From assembly GCA_958296175.1 (NCBI GenBank), contig OY282448.1, positions 2,728,127 to 2,792,126 of the forward strand: DNA of 64,000 bases, in the 5' to 3' direction. Shown piece after piece: positions 25,096 through 34,305 of the stretch. The notes under the pieces are model-generated. The model was not told the DNA's origin and did no database searches. It saw only the letters and a list, made by a program, of their open reading frames with translations. Each line of letters starts with the position of its first letter. Within the stretch, counting starts at the first letter, position 1. The stretch is from an uncultured Chloroflexota bacterium (GTDB taxonomy: Bacteria > Chloroflexota > UBA11872). The translations under genes and the position numbers were made by a program.

Positions 25096-25349
25096 ACCCC
25101 GTCCTTCAACTCCTCGACTGGCTGGTGAACATCGTGATGTTCGCCATCATCGGCCGCGCCATCCTGTCCTGGTTCGTGCGGGACCCGTCGCATCCCGCCA
25201 TGCGGCTGTTGATCGACGTGACGGAACCCATCCTGGGGCCCATTCGGCGCGCGCTGCCGGCGTCCTGGACGATCGACCTCTCGCCGTTGATCGCGATTCT
25301 GCTGATTCAGGTGCTGTGGCAACTTATTCTGTCCATTATTGTCTCGTGA
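25092..25349 (+). CDS. yggT: YggT family membrane protein
   Basis: An 85-residue protein with two membrane segments (LVNIVMFAIIGRAILSWF and LIAILLIQVLWQLILSIIV) separated by the conserved hydrophilic loop with EPILGPIRRALP. This is the YggT/YlmG fold linked to division-site and envelope organisation, including chloroplast nucleoid partition in plant homologues. The GTG start overlaps the yggS stop (GTGA), and the ftsZ-yggS-yggT order is widely conserved. Confidence 0.92.
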   Translation: MNPVLQLLDWLVNIVMFAIIGRAILSWFVRDPSHPAMRLLIDVTEPILGPIRRALPASWTIDLSPLIAILLIQVLWQLILSIIVS

Positions 25350-25379
25350 CCAGCCGCGCCGCGCCCGACGAGCCTGCCC

Positions 25380-25664
25380 ATGCCTGCCGTGGTCTACGTG
25401 AACGTGCGCACCGCGCCGCGCGCGCGGGGCGCCAGCCTGCGGCGGCGGTCTGACGGAACGCTGGCGGCCCGGGTCGGCGCGCCTGCGGTTGGCGGGCGGG
25501 CCAACGCGGCCGTGCTGACGCTGCTGGCGGAGCGCCTGGGCGTGCCGGTGGGCAGCCTGGCCATTGCGCGGGGCCGCGGCAGCCGCGCGAAGCGCGTGGC
25601 CGTGACCACCAACGACCCGGACGCCCTGCGCGCGGCTATCGCCAGACTGGCGGCGTCCACGTGA
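25380..25664 (+). CDS. DUF167 (YggU) family protein
   Basis: A 94-residue protein of the small DUF167 fold: N-terminal strand VVYVNVRTAPRARG, a middle with VGAPAVGGRANAAVLTLLAERLGVP, and the final strand with GRGSRAKRVAV. Normal DUF167 pattern is V.P.A....V........L.V...APP..GKAN..L...LA..L......V.I..G..SR.K. The molecular function of the family is unknown. It lies in the usual place after yggT, and its TGA overlaps the hisS GTG. Confidence 0.88.
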   Translation: MPAVVYVNVRTAPRARGASLRRRSDGTLAARVGAPAVGGRANAAVLTLLAERLGVPVGSLAIARGRGSRAKRVAVTTNDPDALRAAIARLAAST

Positions 25665-26929
25665 TCCAGCGTCCGCGCGGCACGGCCGACCGGCTGCCCG
25701 ACGCCGCGCCCGCCTGGCGGGCGGTCATCGAGGCCTTCGAGCGCGAGTGCGGGCTGCGCGGGTTCCAGCCCATCAGCACGCCCACCATCGAACGCACCGA
25801 ATTGTTCACGCGCACCACCGGCGCGGCCACGGACATCGTGCAAAAGGAGATGTACAGCTTCGACGACCGCGGCGGCGACGCGCTGACGCTGCGCGCCGAG
25901 GGAACCGCGCCGGTGGTGCGCGCCTATCTGCAAAACGGCATGCACAACCTGCCGCAGCCGGTCAAGCTCTGCTACGTCGTCTCGGTGTTCCGCTACGACC
26001 GCCCGCAGGCGGGGCGTTACCGCGAGCACCACCAGATTGGCGCGGAGGCGCTGGGCGACGAGAGCCCGGCGGTGGACGCCGAATTGATCGACCTGCTCTG
26101 GTCGACCTACCGCGCGTTGGGGCTGCACGACCTGCGGCTGGAACTGAACTCGCTGGGCGACGCGGACACACGCCCGGCCTATCGGCAGGCGCTGGTGGAC
26201 TACTTCACGCCGCTGGCCGACCGGCTGGATCACGAGAGCCGCGCGCGGCTGTCCACGAACCCGCTGCGCATTCTGGATTCGAAGCACCCGGACACGGCGC
26301 GGCTGTGCGAGGGCGCGCCGCGGCCGATCGAGTATCTGGGCGGCCCGGCGCGCGCGCACTTCCAGGAGCTGCGCAGCCTGCTGGGCGCGCTGGAGATTCC
26401 GTTCCAGATCAACCACAGGCTGGTGCGCGGGTTGGACTACTACAACCGCACGGTCTTCGAGTTCGTGCCGCCTGGCGAGGGGGCGCAACGCACCGTGGGC
26501 GGCGGCGGACGCTACGACGATCTGGCGGAACTGCTTGGCGGGGCGCGCGTGCCGGGGGTGGGGTTCGGCAGCGGGATCGAACGCATCCTGCTCGGCCTGG
26601 AGCGTCTGGAGCGCATGCCGGACGGCGCGCCGTCCGTGGCCGCCTACGTCGCGCCGCTGACGGCGGCGGCGCTGCCGGAAGCGCTGCGCACGGCCCGCCG
26701 CCTGCGCCAGGCCGGCGTGGCCGCGGCCTGCGGGTTCAGCGCCGCCAGTCCGCGCTCGCACCTGCGCCGCGCCAACGGCATGCAGGCGCGCGCCGCCATT
26801 CTGATCGGCGCGCGCGAACTGGAACGCGGGATGGTGGCCGTCAAACCGCTGGACGGGGGCCGGCAGGAGGAAGTGCCGCGCGATCGGGCCGCGGCGGCGG
26901 TTCGCGCGATCGTGCAGGCCGCTCCATGA
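25661..26929 (+). CDS. hisS: Histidyl-tRNA synthetase
   Basis: Charges tRNA-His. The 422 residues contain class II motifs: motif 1 region RGTADRLPD at the start, motif 2 [15 protein letters not shown] with [20 protein letters not shown], the histidine-specific [15 protein letters not shown] (HisA motif) and [14 protein letters not shown], and motif 3 [16 protein letters not shown]-terminal anticodon-binding domain of about 95 residues follows, which HisZ paralogues lack; this favours HisS. The position directly before hisH suggests co-regulation with histidine synthesis. GTG start overlapping the upstream gene; the 3' end overlaps hisH (ATGA). Confidence 0.93.
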   Translation: MIQRPRGTADRLPDAAPAWRAVIEAFERECGLRGFQPISTPTIERTELFTRTTGAATDIVQKEMYSFDDRGGDALTLRAEGTAPVVRAYLQNGMHNLPQPVKLCYVVSVFRYDRPQAGRYREHHQIGAEALGDESPAVDAELIDLLWSTYRALGLHDLRLELNSLGDADTRPAYRQALVDYFTPLADRLDHESRARLSTNPLRILDSKHPDTARLCEGAPRPIEYLGGPARAHFQELRSLLGALEIPFQINHRLVRGLDYYNRTVFEFVPPGEGAQRTVGGGGRYDDLAELLGGARVPGVGFGSGIERILLGLERLERMPDGAPSVAAYVAPLTAAALPEALRTARRLRQAGVAAACGFSAASPRSHLRRANGMQARAAILIGARELERGMVAVKPLDGGRQEEVPRDRAAAAVRAIVQAAP

Positions 26930-27555
26930 TTGCCGTGGTGGACTACGGGGCGGGGAACATCCACAGCGTGGCGCGGGCGCTGGCGCACGTGGGGGCGGAC
27001 TTCGAGGTTACGAGCGACCCGTCCGCGGTTGCCGCGGCATGCGGGGTGGTGCTGCCCGGCGTGGGGGCGGCGGCCGACACGATGCGCGGGTTGCGCGCGG
27101 CGCGCGTCGACGACCCCGTGGTGTCCGCCATCCAGCGCGGCGTTCCCTATCTGGGTGTCTGCATGGGGCTGCACGTGCTGTTCGACCACAGCGACGAGGA
27201 CGGCGGCACGCCCTGCCTGGGCGTGCTGCCGGGGGTGGTGACGCGGTTTCCGGACGGCCTGGCCGTGCCGCACATGGGCTGGAACCAGGTGCGCCCGACG
27301 GCCGACTCGGAGCTGCTGGCCGGCATTCCCCCCGGCGCCAACTTCTACTTCGTGCACTCCTATTTCCCGCAGCCGTCCGAGGCCTCGTGCGTGCTCGCTA
27401 CCACGGATTACGGACTGACTTTCACCAGCGCGGTGCAGCGCGGAAGTCTGTTCGCCACGCAGTTTCACCCCGAAAAGAGCGGGCGTCTGGGGTTGCGCGT
27501 CTACGCCAACTTCACGCGCCTGGCCGGCCAGACGCCTGCGGCGGAGTTCGCCTGA
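26926..27555 (+). CDS. hisH: HisH, glutaminase subunit of imidazole glycerol phosphate synthase
   Basis: Class I glutamine amidotransferase that supplies ammonia to HisF. The 209 residues show the nucleophile elbow [10 protein letters not shown] (Cys79) and the His/Glu partners in QFHPEKSG (His181, Glu183). The N-terminus [18 protein letters not shown] is typical. All triad residues are intact. It lies two genes before hisF, separated by hisA, in an operon with 3-4 nt gaps or overlaps. Confidence 0.96.
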   Translation: MIAVVDYGAGNIHSVARALAHVGADFEVTSDPSAVAAACGVVLPGVGAAADTMRGLRAARVDDPVVSAIQRGVPYLGVCMGLHVLFDHSDEDGGTPCLGVLPGVVTRFPDGLAVPHMGWNQVRPTADSELLAGIPPGANFYFVHSYFPQPSEASCVLATTDYGLTFTSAVQRGSLFATQFHPEKSGRLGLRVYANFTRLAGQTPAAEFA

Positions 27556-27558
27556 TCC

Positions 27559-28284
27559 ATGCAGGTTTATCCGGCCATCGACATTCGCGGCGGCACGTGC
27601 GTGAACCTGGTGCAGGGAGACTTCGGCCGCGAGACGGTCTACCACGAGGACCCGCGCGAGGCGGCGCGCATCTTTCTGGCGCAGGGGGCGGATTGGCTGC
27701 ACGTGGTGGATCTGGACGCGGCGCGCAGCGCCGAACGCACGCACGCGGCGCTGGTGCGCGAGATCATTCAGCTGGCCGCCGGCGTGCCGGTGCAGGTCGG
27801 CGGGGGGCTTCGCACGCTGGACGACGTGCGCGCGGCGCTGGACGACGGGGCGGCGCGCGCGGTGCTGGGCACCGCCGCCGTGCGCGACCCCGACCTGCTG
27901 CGCCGCGCGGCGGCGGCCTTCCCCGGCGCCGTGGCCGTGGGCGTGGACGCGCGCGGCGGGCGCGTGGTGGTGGACGCCTGGGAAACGGACGGCACGCTAT
28001 CGCCCCTGGAGCTGTCGGAACGGGCGGTGGACGCCGGCGCGGCCGCGCTGGTGCACACCGACGTGGCGCGCGACGGCATGCTGGGCCAGCCAAACTTTGC
28101 GGCGACGGAGGACCTGGTGCGGCGCTACGGCGCGCGCGTGGACGTGATTGCCTCCGGCGGCGTGCACAGCGCCGACGACGTGCGGCGGCTGGCGGCGCTG
28201 GGCGCGGACGGCGTCATCATCGGCCGGGCGCTCTACACGGGCGCGGTTACGCTGGCCGAGGCCATCGCGGCAGCGCGCGGCTGA
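27559..28284 (+). CDS. hisA: HisA, ProFAR isomerase
   Basis: Catalyses the Amadori rearrangement of ProFAR to PRFAR in histidine synthesis. A 241-residue TIM barrel with two internal halves. The catalytic Asp near the N-terminus is in YPAIDIRGG, the second catalytic Asp is in [14 protein letters not shown], phosphate loops lie at [10 protein letters not shown] and [11 protein letters not shown]. PriA-type dual activity with TrpF, known in actinobacteria, cannot be excluded from sequence alone. It is three bases downstream of hisH. Confidence 0.95.
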   Translation: MQVYPAIDIRGGTCVNLVQGDFGRETVYHEDPREAARIFLAQGADWLHVVDLDAARSAERTHAALVREIIQLAAGVPVQVGGGLRTLDDVRAALDDGAARAVLGTAAVRDPDLLRRAAAAFPGAVAVGVDARGGRVVVDAWETDGTLSPLELSERAVDAGAAALVHTDVARDGMLGQPNFAATEDLVRRYGARVDVIASGGVHSADDVRRLAALGADGVIIGRALYTGAVTLAEAIAAARG

Positions 28285-28286
28285 CC

Positions 28287-29090
28287 ATGCTCACCCGCCG
28301 CATCATCCCCTGTCTGGACGTCAAGAACGGCCGCAACGTGCGCGGCGTGCGCTTTTCGGCCGACGTGGACGCCGGCGACCCGGTGGAGCTGGCCGCGCGT
28401 TACGACGCGGAAGGCGCGGACGAGCTGGTGTTCTACGACATCACGGCCTCGGCGGAAGGCCGCGGCATCATGGTGGAGCTGGTGGAGCGCGTGGCTTCGC
28501 AGGTCTTCATCCCGCTGTCGGTCGGCGGCGGGCTGCGCAGCGCGGACGACATGCACCGCATGTTGCGCAGCGGCGCGGAAAAGGTCTCGGTGAACAGCGC
28601 GGCGCACCTGAACCCCGACTTGATTCGCGAAGGCGCGGACCGGTTCGGCTCGCAGTGCGTGGTGCTGTCCATCGACGCGCTGCGCGACCCCGGCAGCGAC
28701 CCGCCGCGCTGGACGGTCTATCTGAACGGCGGGCGCACGCGCACGGAGCTGGACGCCGTGGCGACGGCGCAGCGCGGCGCGGAGCTGGGCGCGGGCGAGA
28801 TCGTGCTGAACAGCATCGACGCCGACGGCACGCGCGACGGCTATGACCTGCAGCTGCTGCGCGCGGTGACCGACGCCGTGTCGATTCCGGTGATTGCCTC
28901 AGGCGGCGCCGGCACGCTGGCGCACCTGCGCGACGCGGTGACGATCGGGCACGCGCACGCGGTGCTGGCGGCCTCGATCTTTCACTTCGAGGTGTTCAGC
29001 ATCCAGGAGGCCAAAACGTTCATGGCCGCCGCCGGCATTCCGATGCGCATGGACCCCTATCCCCAGGTCCCGGCGGCGGACCGCGTCTAG
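28287..29090 (+). CDS. hisF: HisF, cyclase subunit of imidazole glycerol phosphate synthase
   Basis: Converts PRFAR plus ammonia to imidazole glycerol phosphate and AICAR, with HisH. A 267-residue TIM barrel. The catalytic acids lie in [19 protein letters not shown] (Asp near residue 11) and [25 protein letters not shown] and [14 protein letters not shown] are the phosphate sites. Its last codons and stop lie in the first of two 20-bp direct repeats (29074 and 29094). hisG, hisD, hisC, hisB, hisI and hisE are not in this window. Confidence 0.96.
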   Translation: MLTRRIIPCLDVKNGRNVRGVRFSADVDAGDPVELAARYDAEGADELVFYDITASAEGRGIMVELVERVASQVFIPLSVGGGLRSADDMHRMLRSGAEKVSVNSAAHLNPDLIREGADRFGSQCVVLSIDALRDPGSDPPRWTVYLNGGRTRTELDAVATAQRGAELGAGEIVLNSIDADGTRDGYDLQLLRAVTDAVSIPVIASGGAGTLAHLRDAVTIGHAHAVLAASIFHFEVFSIQEAKTFMAAAGIPMRMDPYPQVPAADRV

Positions 29091-29113
29091 GAGCGGCGGG
29101 CCGCGTCTAGGAG
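29074..29113. repeat. 20-bp direct duplication at the hisF end
   Basis: CGGCGGACCGCGTCTAGGAG is repeated once with one mismatch. The first copy supplies the hisF TAG; the CTAG of the second supplies the stop codon of the small gene on the opposite strand. Confidence 0.75.
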
Positions 29114-29217
29114 TCGTCCGACGAGCCGCGAATGAGGCTGTAAATCCAGTACAGCAGTCCGAGGGTGAGGCCCCCGAACGAGATCCCGATCACGAGGTAG
29201 AAAACGACGGTTTGCAT
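29107..29217 (-). CDS. 36-residue single-pass membrane peptide
   Basis: An ATG at 29217 with a strong ribosome site (CTGGAGGC, about 10 nt upstream) opens 36 codons: MQTVVFYLVIGISFGGLTLG, then a few more hydrophobic residues and a charged tail ending RGSSDDS. Nearly the whole peptide is one membrane helix, N-out or N-in undecided. CATAAT on this strand (29316-29311) could be its -10. Composition, start signal and the convergent position after hisF argue for a real small protein. I do not recognise the family. Confidence 0.6.
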   Translation of the reverse strand: MQTVVFYLVIGISFGGLTLGLLYWIYSLIRGSSDDS

Positions 29218-29535
29218 TCCGGACTGCCTCCAGTTTGGCTCGTGTGCGCTGTAAACCCCTGCCGGCTCGGACGCTCGCGCCGCGGCGCCTGCCCAGCGCC
29301 GCAACGCCGAATTATGCCTAACATCGCGCCTGCGCGCATACCGCCCGCCGCCGCGCCGGGCGCTGCCGCGTCCGCGGTTGGATTGCGCCCGCGCGCATGC
29401 CGCCCGCCGCCTGTGCGCGGGCGGCGGTGATTCCCGCGCCGGTTCCTCGCGTCCCCGCTCCATGCCTGCCCGCGCCTTCGCTCCCTTCAGAGAGCTGGGG
29501 CCGAACTCTTGCGGTGGGTGGGCGCAGGTTAGGGA
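29218..29535. other. Gap with ~59-bp-period direct repeat
   Basis: No gene seen in 318 bp. GCGCCTGCGCGCATACCGCC at 29326 recurs as GCGCCCGCGCGCATGCCGCC at 29385 (59 bp apart). The small gene on the minus strand should have its promoter here (CATAAT, 29316-29311). Confidence 0.5.
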
Positions 29536-30837
29536 TCAACGGGGCGGGCGGGAGTCTGGGGTCAGGGCGGGGGTGTCGGCCTTTGGTTGGAGGCGCGAGC
29601 GCACCACGGCCAAGCCTCCCAGGCTCAGCAGGAAGTACACGCCCATCATGGCGAAGGCCGCGCGGTAGCCCAGGCCTGGCTCGATGCGGTTCACCACGTC
29701 CAGCGCCACGCCCGCCGAGAGCGTGGCCAGGGCGTCGCCCCCGGCCGTGGCCACGTTGGTCAGTCCCATGTAGAGCCCCGCCGCGCGCAGGTCTGGCACC
29801 AGGTCGATGGCCGCGGCCCAGTCGGCGGCGGTGAACAGGCCCAGGCCAACGCCGAGCACGCTGGCGAAGAGCACGACCTGCACGAAGGATTGCGCGAACA
29901 GCAGCAGCACGGCGGAGGCTGCGCCCAGCAAGGCCGCGGCCGCCACCAGCCGCAAGCGCCCGAAGCGGTCGGCCGCCCAGCCGGCCGGCAGGCTGCTGAG
30001 CACGGCCAGCATCAACACCGCGCCCAGCACCACGGTGGTCTTGTTCTGGGGGTCGGCTTCGCCCAGGCCGCGCCCCAGGAAGAGCTGGATGAAGTTGTCC
30101 ATGGCCTGCAAGCCCATGAAGAAGAGCAGGCGCGAGAGCATCAGCCAGGCGAAGGCTGGGTTGGCGCGCAGTTCGGCGAGGCGCCGCCGCACTTCTACGC
30201 GCAGGCCGGGCATGGGTTGCGGCGGCGGCGGCGGCGGCTCGCGCACGAAGACCCACGACGCCAGCGCACTCGCACCGAGCACCGCCACGATTGCGGCCAG
30301 CGCCGCCAGCACCTGGCCCTGGGCCAGCAACATGCCGGCCACCCCGGCGCCCAGCAAGGTGCCTATAAGGTTGGCCAGACCAAAGAACCCCGACGCGCGC
30401 CCGCGCGCCGACGGCTCGACCAGGTCGGGGATCACGCCCTGATAAGGCCCGTGCGCGCTGTTGGCGCCGATCTGCAACCCCACCACGGCCGCGAAGAGCA
30501 GCCAGTAGAACGGCGAGACGCCGATGAGGATCAGGAACGGGACGCACGCCAGCACGCCCCCCAGCATGAACGGGCGCCGGCGGCCGATGCGGAAGCGCGC
30601 GCGGTCGCTCAGCGCGCCGGCGAGGGGCTGCACCAGGATGGCGATGGCCAGCCCTACGAACACCAGAGCGCCGATGGCCGTGCCCTGCACCTCGGGGCCG
30701 ACCAGCTGGGGCACGAGCGTGGGAAACACCTGGATGTTCAGGCCGCCCCACATGAACGACAGGCCGACCCAGAACAGGCTGATGCGCAGGAAGAACCAGC
30801 GCGAGCGCGAGGCCTGGAACAAGCGGTTGGCGCTCAT
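29536..30837 (-). CDS. MFS transporter, GPH/SLC45-like
   Basis: A 433-residue, 12-helix carrier. The loop after helix 2 reads GALSDRARFRIGRRRPFM, the form seen in sugar-cation and sucrose-type (GPH/SLC45) symporters rather than drug exporters. A long cytoplasmic loop with a run of prolines (REPPPPPPQP) separates the two halves, and the second half has GWAADRFGRLRLV. It probably imports a sugar or related compound with a cation. The divergent Gfo/Idh gene across 263 bp may act on the imported substrate; that link is an inference from position. Confidence 0.82.
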   Translation of the reverse strand: MSANRLFQASRSRWFFLRISLFWVGLSFMWGGLNIQVFPTLVPQLVGPEVQGTAIGALVFVGLAIAILVQPLAGALSDRARFRIGRRRPFMLGGVLACVPFLILIGVSPFYWLLFAAVVGLQIGANSAHGPYQGVIPDLVEPSARGRASGFFGLANLIGTLLGAGVAGMLLAQGQVLAALAAIVAVLGASALASWVFVREPPPPPPQPMPGLRVEVRRRLAELRANPAFAWLMLSRLLFFMGLQAMDNFIQLFLGRGLGEADPQNKTTVVLGAVLMLAVLSSLPAGWAADRFGRLRLVAAAALLGAASAVLLLFAQSFVQVVLFASVLGVGLGLFTAADWAAAIDLVPDLRAAGLYMGLTNVATAGGDALATLSAGVALDVVNRIEPGLGYRAAFAMMGVYFLLSLGGLAVVRSRLQPKADTPALTPDSRPPR

Positions 30838-31100
30838 GCCGGCAGGCCCGGCGGCGCGCGGCGCACGGACGGCAGGCCCGCCGCCCGCCGCCGGCGGGGT
30901 GGGCGGGGCGGGCGGCGCCCGCTGGGCGGGGCCGCTCGATCCAAGTCGCGCATTGCCGCTTCGCCTGTCCGTGTCATGCGCGAGTGTGCCGACCGCGGGC
31001 GCGGCGGTCGAATCGACCGCGGCGCCGCGGCGGCGCCGCGGGGCAGTGCAGGTGCGCCTGCTCGTATAGACTTCGCGCGGGATTGCGCGGGAGGCTTGCG

Positions 31101-32210
31101 GTGGCTGCCGATCCGATCACGTTTCTGGTGCTGGGCACGGGGCGCATGGCGCACCGGCACGCGGCGGCGCTGGCCAAGATTCGCGCCGCCCCCGAGCGCG
31201 TGGACGGCGAACCCGTCCCCGTCATCCTGGGAGTTTACGGGCGCACGCCCGCACGGCTGCGGGAGATGTTCGAGGAACACGGCGCGGACTTTACGAGCGA
31301 CCACCTGGAAGGCTCGATCGCGCGCTACGACGTGGACGTGGTGGACAACTGCCTGGTGAACCGTTTGCACCACGGCCCGCTGATGCAAGCCGTGGCGGCG
31401 GGCAAGCACGTGTTCACGGACAAGCCGCTGGGCGCGACCCTGGCGGAGTCCGAAGACCTGTGCGCGGCGGTGCTGGCGTCCGGCGCGCGCCACGGCATCG
31501 TGCAGAACATGCGCTTCCAGGGCGGGCCGCAGGCGGCCAAGGCCATCCTGGCCAGCGGCGAGCTGGGCCGGGTGTTTCACGCGCGCGTGGTGTTTGGCTA
31601 CTACGTGCCGGCGCGCGTGACCAACCGTCCGCCGTGGTTCTTCAAGCACGAGGAGGCCGCGGGCGGCGTGGTGCACGACATGATGGCGCACTTCTACGAC
31701 CTGCTGGAGTGGCTGATCGGCCCGGCGGCGAGCACGCACTGCCTGACGTTCGACGGCATTGCCGAGCGCGAGGATCCGGCCAGCGGCCCGTTCCGCAGCG
31801 AGGTGGAGGAGTCGTGCAGCGTCAACCTGCGCTTCCAGAACGGCGCAATCGGGCAGGTTTTTTCCAGCTGGGTGCGCCGCCGCCACGAGGACGTGCCCAC
31901 CATCAGCATCGACTGCGAAGACGGCGGCCTGCTGATTACGGCCAACCGCTGCTGGGTGCAGCGCGGCGGCGGCCCGCTGTTTTTTTACGACCCGGCCGCG
32001 GAACAGGGCGACCCGATGGACGGCTGGACGCCGGTGCCGACGACGCCTCGTGACCCGTTCGAGGTGCAGCTGCGCGCCTTCGTGCGCTGCGCGGCCACCG
32101 GCGCGGACTATTCGCCGGACTGGACCGAGGCCGTGCGCACGCACCGCTGGGTGGAGGCCGCCTACGAGTCGGCGGCCAGCGGCCGCGAGGTGTCGATCGA
32201 CGGCGCGTAG
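31101..32210 (+). CDS. Gfo/Idh/MocA family oxidoreductase
   Basis: A second NAD(P)-dependent sugar-type dehydrogenase (369 aa), unlike the one at 7.0 kb. It has an N-terminal Rossmann strand FLVLGTGRMAHRHAAAL, VDVVDNCLVNRLH, KHVFTDKPLGATL (Lys of the EKP-type motif, here DKP), and AAGGVVHDMMAHFYDLLEW in the substrate domain with the His-x-x-Asp. The GTG at 31101 is preferred, with GGGAGG 6 nt upstream; TATAGA at 31065 may be its -10. Substrate unknown. Its neighbours (a sugar-type carrier and a TIM-barrel isomerase) suggest a polyol or sugar pathway. Confidence 0.87.
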   Translation: MAADPITFLVLGTGRMAHRHAAALAKIRAAPERVDGEPVPVILGVYGRTPARLREMFEEHGADFTSDHLEGSIARYDVDVVDNCLVNRLHHGPLMQAVAAGKHVFTDKPLGATLAESEDLCAAVLASGARHGIVQNMRFQGGPQAAKAILASGELGRVFHARVVFGYYVPARVTNRPPWFFKHEEAAGGVVHDMMAHFYDLLEWLIGPAASTHCLTFDGIAEREDPASGPFRSEVEESCSVNLRFQNGAIGQVFSSWVRRRHEDVPTISIDCEDGGLLITANRCWVQRGGGPLFFYDPAAEQGDPMDGWTPVPTTPRDPFEVQLRAFVRCAATGADYSPDWTEAVRTHRWVEAAYESAASGREVSIDGA

Positions 32211-32230
32211 ACGGCGCCTAGACGGCGGCG

Positions 32231-32668
32231 TCAGGCGTGGGCGGGGATGCGTTCGACGGGGTCGCCGGGAAGGACGACGCCGCCGCGGGCAACGACGGCC
32301 AGCATGCCGCGGCGGCCCTGCAGTTCGGCCTGGAGACCGGAGCGCAGCGCGTCCATCTTGCGGCAGGGGGCGCAGGGATGCGAGATCAAGAGCTCGGCGC
32401 GCGGTCCCAGGCGCAGGCGGTCGCCTTCCCGCAGCGCGGCCACGTCCAAGCCGCGCGTAGCGATGTTTTCGCGCACGTCGCCGGCGCGCAGGCGCAGGGC
32501 GTCCAGCGTTTCCGTGTCCATCACCAGCACCTGGTTGCGCGCGTCGGGTTTGGCGTGGCGGTCGCCTTCCACGCCCAGACCATCCAGCAGGTTGAGGCTG
32601 GCAACCTCTTCGTTGCGTCCGGGGGCGGGCGACACCCGCACCCAGGCGACGTGTCCGGCGGGGCTCAC
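32231..32668 (-). CDS. MOSC domain protein
   Basis: A 145-residue stand-alone MOSC (molybdenum cofactor sulfurase C-terminal) domain. Visible signatures: LDGLGVEGDRHAKPDARNQVLV near residues 28-50, ENIATRGLDVAALREGDRLRLG, and the Cys segment LLISHPCAPCRKMD, where the conserved Cys is expected to bind sulfur or metal. Small MOSC proteins like YiiM act on N-hydroxylated compounds or carry sulfur. The start is GTG at 32668, overlapping the upstream isomerase stop (GTGA). mobA, another molybdenum cofactor gene, is 3 kb away. Confidence 0.85.
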   Translation of the reverse strand: MSPAGHVAWVRVSPAPGRNEEVASLNLLDGLGVEGDRHAKPDARNQVLVMDTETLDALRLRAGDVRENIATRGLDVAALREGDRLRLGPRAELLISHPCAPCRKMDALRSGLQAELQGRRGMLAVVARGGVVLPGDPVERIPAHA

Positions 32669-33495
32669 AGCAACGCCAGCAGGCGCACGAGCGCGGCATG
32701 CGCCTGGCGCCAGGCGGCTTCGCGGCCGCGCCCGCGCCAGGCGGCGGTCTGCGCCAGGTGGGGTTCGAGGGACAGATAGGCCACCGACGCCGGGTCGCAG
32801 GCGCGCAGCAGGTCGGGAAGCTGGCCGCCGCCCGCGCCCGCCGGCGCCCAGTCGCCCGCGTCCGTATCGAAGTCTTTGACGTGCAGCATGCAGGTGCGGG
32901 CGCCCAGCAGCGGCCAGGCCTGGTCGAACGGCCGCACGCCTCCGCGCACGAAGTTGCCCGGGTCGAGGCACATGCCGACGGAGACGCCCGGCAGGTCTAA
33001 GAACTCGGCGCAGGCGGCCGGGGTGTCGTTGTAGAGATCGTGCTCGTTCTCCAGGCTGAGCGTGATGGACGCGTCAATGGCCGCGGCGCGCTCGCCTACG
33101 CGCCGAAAGGCCTCCAGGGCAGCGGGGCGGTCACGTGCGCGGGGCATGCCGTGGTCGGGCTGAAAGCCGAACACCCGCACGTAGGCCGCGTCCAGCGCGT
33201 GCGCGGCGCGGATGGCGCCCTCGACCTGGCGGAACTGCACCTGGATGTCGGCGCTCAGCGGCGCCTTGCCCACCGGCGAGCCGATTTGGGAGCAGCGCAG
33301 GCCGTGGTCGTCCAGCATGCGCCGCATGACCGCCAGCTCGGCGTCGGACATGTCCACGATGTTTTGGGTCTGGCCGCCCGGCAGCCGCACGCGCCGCGGC
33401 TCGAGGGCGTCCACCCCCAGCGCGGACATGACGGCCAGCTGCGTGGACAGGTCGTCGGCAATCTCGTCGCCGAAGCCTGAAATCTCAAAGGGCAT
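32665..33495 (-). CDS. Sugar phosphate isomerase/epimerase (xylose isomerase-like TIM barrel)
   Basis: A 276-residue AP-endonuclease-2-type TIM barrel. Putative metal ligands are Glu in LSLENEHDLYND, Asp in MCLDPGNF, His/Asp in MLHVKDFD and Glu in YLSLEPHL. This set matches the IolE/IolI and hydroxypyruvate isomerase-like group. It should isomerise or epimerise a sugar or inositol derivative with a divalent metal. It is translationally coupled to the MOSC gene and faces away from a peptidase C26 gene across 66 bp. Confidence 0.83.
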   Translation of the reverse strand: MPFEISGFGDEIADDLSTQLAVMSALGVDALEPRRVRLPGGQTQNIVDMSDAELAVMRRMLDDHGLRCSQIGSPVGKAPLSADIQVQFRQVEGAIRAAHALDAAYVRVFGFQPDHGMPRARDRPAALEAFRRVGERAAAIDASITLSLENEHDLYNDTPAACAEFLDLPGVSVGMCLDPGNFVRGGVRPFDQAWPLLGARTCMLHVKDFDTDAGDWAPAGAGGGQLPDLLRACDPASVAYLSLEPHLAQTAAWRGRGREAAWRQAHAALVRLLALL

Positions 33496-33561
33496 GCCTG
33501 CATTGTGGCATTGCGCGCGGGCCGCGGCGATACTGACGGGTCGCACCACCTGGGCGGACGC

Positions 33562-34305
33562 ATGGGTATGACCGCGGTGATTGGCGTGGCGGCCGGCGAC
33601 GCGCTGCATGCCGCGTCCGCGGAAGGCGCGCCCGGCCGGCCCCACGCGGCGCTGAAGCAGGAATACCTGGACGCCGTGGTTGCCCAGGGCGCCGCCCCGC
33701 TGGTGATCACGCCCGACGCGGCGGCGGCGGCCGCGGCCGTGACGGCGCGCATCGACGGCTTGCTGCTGGTGGGCGGCGCGGACGTGGACCCGGCGCGCTA
33801 CGGCGAAACGCCGCTCAACGATAGCGTGTCGCCCGGCCCCGCGCGGGACGCGCTGGAGCTGGCGCTGCTGGCAAGCGTCCAGACGCGCGGCCTGCCCATC
33901 CTGTCCATCTGCCGCGGGCATCAGCTGCTGAACGTATCCCGCGGCGGCACGCTGTGGCAGGACCTGCCGGCGCAGCGGCCCGACGCGCTGCGGCATGGGC
34001 AGTGCGGCCCGCCGGACGCGGACGGCCACGAGGTGCGCGTGGCGCCCGGCAGTCTGCTGCACCGCATCGTGGGGGCGGAACGGCTGGCGGCCAACTCGTT
34101 TCATCACCAGAGCGTGCGGCGGCTGGGCCGCGGGTTGCAGGCCAGCGCCTGGAGCGCCGACGGGATGGTGGAGGCGCTGGAAGACCCGGCGCAGCGGTTC
34201 GTGCTGGGCGTGCAGTGGCACCCGGAGGAGTTGCTGGCCCGCCCGCCGCACCGCGCGCTGTTCCAGGCGTTCGTCCACGAGGCCGAGCGGCGCACGACGG
34301 GATAA
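33562..34305 (+). CDS. Class I glutamine amidotransferase-like hydrolase (peptidase C26, PuuD-like)
   Basis: A 247-residue hydrolase resembling gamma-glutamyl-GABA hydrolase. Nucleophile Cys lies in SICRGHQLLNVSRGG, and the His/Glu pair is in GVQWHPEELL. LLVGGADVDPARYGE is the characteristic N-terminal loop, and NSFHHQSV the substrate loop. It probably cleaves a gamma-glutamyl amide in amine or polyamine breakdown, but no other puu gene is nearby. ATGs at 33562 and 33568 are equally possible. Confidence 0.87.
   Translation: MGMTAVIGVAAGDALHAASAEGAPGRPHAALKQEYLDAVVAQGAAPLVITPDAAAAAAAVTARIDGLLLVGGADVDPARYGETPLNDSVSPGPARDALELALLASVQTRGLPILSICRGHQLLNVSRGGTLWQDLPAQRPDALRHGQCGPPDADGHEVRVAPGSLLHRIVGAERLAANSFHHQSVRRLGRGLQASAWSADGMVEALEDPAQRFVLGVQWHPEELLARPPHRALFQAFVHEAERRTTG

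Noticed and set aside
25661-26929. HisZ instead of HisS, because of the his neighbours
   Set aside because: The anticodon-binding domain and all histidine-specific synthetase motifs are present.
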